Shown here: in pieces, positions 3,030 to 6,018 of the stretch
How the letters are laid out: every line of letters starts with the position of its first letter
How positions within the stretch are numbered: the stretch's first letter is position 1
Source of the DNA: Lachnospiraceae bacterium
GTDB taxonomy: Bacteria; Bacillota_A; Clostridia; Lachnospirales; Lachnospiraceae
NCBI GenBank assembly: GCA_017435025.1
Contig: JAFSFU010000311.1
Span: 1 to 6,018 of the forward strand
Length of the DNA: 6,018 nt
Reading direction: 5' to 3'
Translations under genes and position numbers: made by a program
Notes under the pieces: generated by a model
What the model saw: only the letters and a program-made list of their open reading frames with translations
Database searches by the model: none
What the model was told of the DNA's origin: nothing

Positions 3030-6018
3030 GTGAAGCTTAGTCAGAGAGTATTATTTAATAGAATTACAAGCGGAATGTTATCGATCCTGCTTGTTGTTGG
3101 TACGGTTCTGAATCCGGTTACCATGTTACCGGCATTCGCGACTGCAAGTTTTGTAAAACTAAATTATGAAAACCATGATAAAAATGCAGTCGAGCTTTAT
3201 GTTCAGGCAGAAGAAGTAAACTATAAACCGGGTGACGAGATGGAGCTGACCTTATATGTTCAGAATAACTCGGAGGAAGCGCTTTCGGGCGTGGGCCTTT
3301 CCTGGAATGGTGATGAGGATGCTTTTGAAGAGGCAGAGTTCATTGGCTACGAAGAATTAGAGGCAGAACTGAACGACAAAGGTAATGTTGTGAACCTGAA
3401 TCTGGAAGCCGGCGAGATCGTATCTCTCGGATTTGTGGGAACACTGGCAGACGATCTGGAAGATTTAAACCGCGGAGAAATCTCTTTCTTCTACGGAGCT
3501 GAGACAGAGAGTGGAACGAACGTAACAGACCGCACAAATTTTGAGTTCACTGTTGGATTGTTCAACGAGCTGTCCATGGAGTTTACTGATGGAAACGAGC
3601 TGGCTCTGGGTGAGACAAGTACCATCGATGTGAAGTTAAGCTTGAACGATCTTGGCTACTACTATGAAGCAGGGGTTGAGGAAGAGGAAATCGTAGAAGT
3701 TGCAACAGATTCCAATACAATTGTTGCAACAGATTCCAATACAGAAATTGTAACAGCAAGCGATTCCGATGCGGAACTGGCAACAGATTCCAACTCCGAG
3801 GAAGAAGACACAGAGGTTGCGACAGACTCCAATACAGAGGACGATGTAGAAGTTGCAAGCGATTCCGATTCGGAAGAAGAGGAAGACATAGAAGAAGAGT
3901 ATGTATTCGAGATTACAGACATCGAGCTGAACATGGATACATACGGTGCCAAATTCAAGAACGCAAAAGTAAAACATGCGACCGTAGCAGACGGTAAGGC
4001 AGAAGTTGAAGCAACTATTGAATTTGAGATGGATGATGACGCAGAGCTTGGCGAGTATTTCGGTACTTTACAGGCAGCGATCACAAGCGACAAGAAAGTT
4101 TATAATGCTGAGATCGGTTTCCAGTATGAGGTGGTGGATGAACTCATCACAACCGGCTTCAAAAAATACGGTCTGTTCACAGCAGAGCTGGAGAACTTCA
4201 CAGTCAACGTACAGGTTCCGAAGGGCGCTTTCGATGAGAAGGTAGAACTTTCCGTAACAGAACTTGCAACAGACTCTGAAGAATACAAAGAAGCCGAAGA
4301 GGCGATGGCAAACCATGACCGCCAGTACGACGGTATGATGGCCCTGGATATCTGTTTCCTCAATGAGGACGGCGAGGAAGTTGAGCCGAAGGAAGGCTGC
4401 AATGTGCAGGTATCCATTGAGATGAATGCACAGGTATTACCGGAAGGTACAGATACCGAATCTCTGATGGTTCATCACATTGCAGAAACTACGACAGACA
4501 GTGTTCAGACGGAAGTTGTGGTTGAGGATGTGGCAGATACAGCAGACGCGACAGAAGGTCTGGTTGAGATGAAGGAAGATACTGAAGTACCTGTTGTAGC
4601 AGCGGAGTTTAAGGTTGAAGGATTTTCAACATTTACGATTACGTGGAACAATATAACTACCCCATTGGTTATGTATATGATTGATGAGAGTGGAAATGAA
4701 ATAGGACAAGTGGACGACAAAAAAATATATTCAGCAATGACTATTTCAGAGAATGCACCTTCGATATCAGGTTATTCATATTCAAAAGCGGTAGTTGCAT
4801 CTAGTGCTCAGGTGGCTAATAGTAACGGAACTGAGATTCAAAGAGTACGTTATAATAATACTTGGCAGTATCACACGAGTACGTCAGGAACAAACAATTG
4901 GCGCTCAATTGCTCCTAATTATGTATATTTGATTTATTCCAAGTTTAACCTTAATACTGTACCAGGTGTGGCCGTACCGAATGTTACAGTTAATATGTTT
5001 AACTATGACTCTGGTATTAATAATGATAGTAACGCAATCAATAATTTCAAATTTGTAAATGGACGAGGAAGTTATGCAGAGGACGGCGGTCAATATTCTG
5101 CTAATGGTGGTGGAACACCCACTATGCGAACAACATTAGTAAATGGTTATCCAGCAGTTACAGGATCGGGCAATACTTCGATGGCCTATTTGTTCAATCC
5201 AGCTGGTGAGTATCATGTTGGAACAGCAGTAGATGGTGGCTTCTTATTCCAAAAAGATGAAAATGGGAATTACTATTATGATGCAGCGTTAAATGCAGCG
5301 TATTTTGATGAAAGCACAAATCAGTTTACATTATATAATGGAGTTGTTCGTCCGAATTATCCAGATGATGCTTATTGGAACGAGACAGACTTTTATAACT
5401 TAGTAAACTATTTTCCGTTTAATGAGTTAACTGAACAAACAGTTATAATTGATAATCCGACAAAGTTATCAGGAGTAAAAACAACAGAAATTAATTCCTC
5501 GACCAAATTAGATTTGTGGTTCGGTATGACTGTTGAGTTTGAATTCTTAATGCCTGAGGATGGTCTTGTAAATGGGGAACCAATGGTATTTGAGTTCTTA
5601 GGTGATGATGATGTATTTGTATATATCGATGATAGATTGGTTTTAGATATCGGTGGTACGCATGGTGCATTATCAGGAACCATTGATTTTAGCACAGGTA
5701 GTGTTTTCTATCAGAATAGTAATAATGAATCTGGAATAAATACAAATCTGAGAACACTTTTTACTAATCATACTTATAACGGAGAAGCCGTTGCGTTAAA
5801 TGGAAATACATTTGCAGACTATACCGTTCATAAATTGAAATTCTTCTATCTTGAGCGAGGCGGTAATATCTCATATTGTAAGTTAAAATACAATTTACCT
5901 ACGTTACCAGAAGGTTCTTTAAGAATTGAAAAAGAATTAACACATACTGACAGTGCCAGTGCTGAAATGAAATCTTATATCGAAAACAGTGTAGATTATA
6001 AGTTCAAAGTGGTAAAGG
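3030..6018 (+). CDS. Large secreted adhesin/pilin-like protein with fibro-slime domain; runs off the right edge
   Basis: The frame stays open to the window end (996 residues visible, no stop). GTG 3030 is preferred because GGGAGG (3016-3021) is eight bases before it; ATG 3024, in frame, is only two bases away and would overlap the upstream stop as ATGA. Residues 1-39 are a signal peptide: basic start, hydrophobic core MLSILLVVGTVL, and cleavage near AFATA. Residues 40-223 appear to be beta-sandwich repeats. Residues 224-281 hold six (V/L/T)A(T/S)DS(N/D) repeats, followed by an acidic run to 290. Residues 291-539 form further beta modules ending FSTFTITW. Residues about 651-955 match a fibro-slime (PA14-like) domain, with GDDDVFVYIDDRLVLDIGG (858-876) and FFYLERGG (938-945). 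EGSLRIEKEL (from about 961) starts a pilin-type isopeptide or Cna-B-like domain. A sortase motif and wall anchor are expected beyond the window. The role is probably surface attachment or fibre formation; the ligand is unknown. Confidence 0.88.
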   Translation, partial: MKLSQRVLFNRITSGMLSILLVVGTVLNPVTMLPAFATASFVKLNYENHDKNAVELYVQAEEVNYKPGDEMELTLYVQNNSEEALSGVGLSWNGDEDAFEEAEFIGYEELEAELNDKGNVVNLNLEAGEIVSLGFVGTLADDLEDLNRGEISFFYGAETESGTNVTDRTNFEFTVGLFNELSMEFTDGNELALGETSTIDVKLSLNDLGYYYEAGVEEEEIVEVATDSNTIVATDSNTEIVTASDSDAELATDSNSEEEDTEVATDSNTEDDVEVASDSDSEEEEDIEEEYVFEITDIELNMDTYGAKFKNAKVKHATVADGKAEVEATIEFEMDDDAELGEYFGTLQAAITSDKKVYNAEIGFQYEVVDELITTGFKKYGLFTAELENFTVNVQVPKGAFDEKVELSVTELATDSEEYKEAEEAMANHDRQYDGMMALDICFLNEDGEEVEPKEGCNVQVSIEMNAQVLPEGTDTESLMVHHIAETTTDSVQTEVVVEDVADTADATEGLVEMKEDTEVPVVAAEFKVEGFSTFTITWNNITTPLVMYMIDESGNEIGQVDDKKIYSAMTISENAPSISGYSYSKAVVASSAQVANSNGTEIQRVRYNNTWQYHTSTSGTNNWRSIAPNYVYLIYSKFNLNTVPGVAVPNVTVNMFNYDSGINNDSNAINNFKFVNGRGSYAEDGGQYSANGGGTPTMRTTLVNGYPAVTGSGNTSMAYLFNPAGEYHVGTAVDGGFLFQKDENGNYYYDAALNAAYFDESTNQFTLYNGVVRPNYPDDAYWNETDFYNLVNYFPFNELTEQTVIIDNPTKLSGVKTTEINSSTKLDLWFGMTVEFEFLMPEDGLVNGEPMVFEFLGDDDVFVYIDDRLVLDIGGTHGALSGTIDFSTGSVFYQNSNNESGINTNLRTLFTNHTYNGEAVALNGNTFADYTVHKLKFFYLERGGNISYCKLKYNLPTLPEGSLRIEKELTHTDSASAEMKSYIENSVDYKFKVVK
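3699..3872 (+). repeat. Tandem coding repeats encoding (V/L/T)A(T/S)DS(N/D)
   Basis: Six degenerate units lie in frame within the adhesin: VATDSNT, VATDSNT, TASDSDA, LATDSNS, VATDSNT and VASDSDS, separated by acidic linkers. The first two are a perfect 21-base direct repeat (3699-3719 and 3723-3743) with a 24-base period. The period is a multiple of three, so unit gain or loss would keep the frame. The encoded stretch is hydrophilic and strongly acidic, fitting a flexible spacer or a metal-ion-binding linker. A single related unit, LATDSE, occurs later at 4263-4280. Confidence 0.75.

Noticed and set aside
3583..4417. Several minus-strand frames and one plus-strand frame across the adhesin (for example 3662-4093 and 4100-4417 minus, 4006-4245 plus)
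   Set aside because: They are low-complexity Ser/Leu/Cys-rich or basic translations caused by the acidic repeats and codon bias of the real frame, with no start signals.

Overview
The window looks like an accessory region of a low-to-moderate GC Gram-positive anaerobe, most likely a gut Clostridia/Lachnospiraceae species. This rests on the strong AGGAGG-type ribosome binding sites, consensus sigma-A promoters, and above all the type of surface protein at the right end. It has a signal peptide, acidic ATDSN-type repeats, a fibro-slime domain and the start of a pilin-like domain. The organism is inferred from family knowledge; no marker gene is present.

Left part (1-1063): the 3' end of an unrecognised gene (2-112) is followed by a small basic, helical protein of unknown function (236-712), which ends in a clear intrinsic terminator (722-767). 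A small XRE-type helix-turn-helix regulator (782-1063) lies on the opposite strand, convergent to it. A 12-base word, AATGATTTGCAT, occurs upstream of both genes. At the first site it is the core of a 7-bp-arm dyad. It is a good candidate operator for the XRE protein and would link these two genes in one small circuit.

Middle part (1064-2532): a compact divergent intergenic region holds several TTTGCA elements and a near-perfect extended -10 promoter (1146-1174). It drives a 409-residue regulator with a SARP/AfsR-like winged helix, a BTAD domain and a degenerate, probably catalytically dead, GGDEF-like C-terminus. The gene ends in a strong terminator (2494-2532).

Right part (2532-6018): immediately after that terminator is an extended -10 element with no good -35 box, as expected of an activator-dependent promoter. 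It precedes a tightly spaced two-gene unit: a cytoplasmic 152-residue protein of unknown function (2569-3027) and a very large secreted adhesin or pilin-like protein (from GTG 3030, or ATG 3024, running off the window). A plausible model is that the XRE protein gates expression of the SARP-like regulator, which in turn activates the surface-protein operon. Every regulatory link in this model is inference from position and motif. No gap without a gene exceeds about 175 bases. No RNA gene, CRISPR array, insertion sequence or attachment site was seen.
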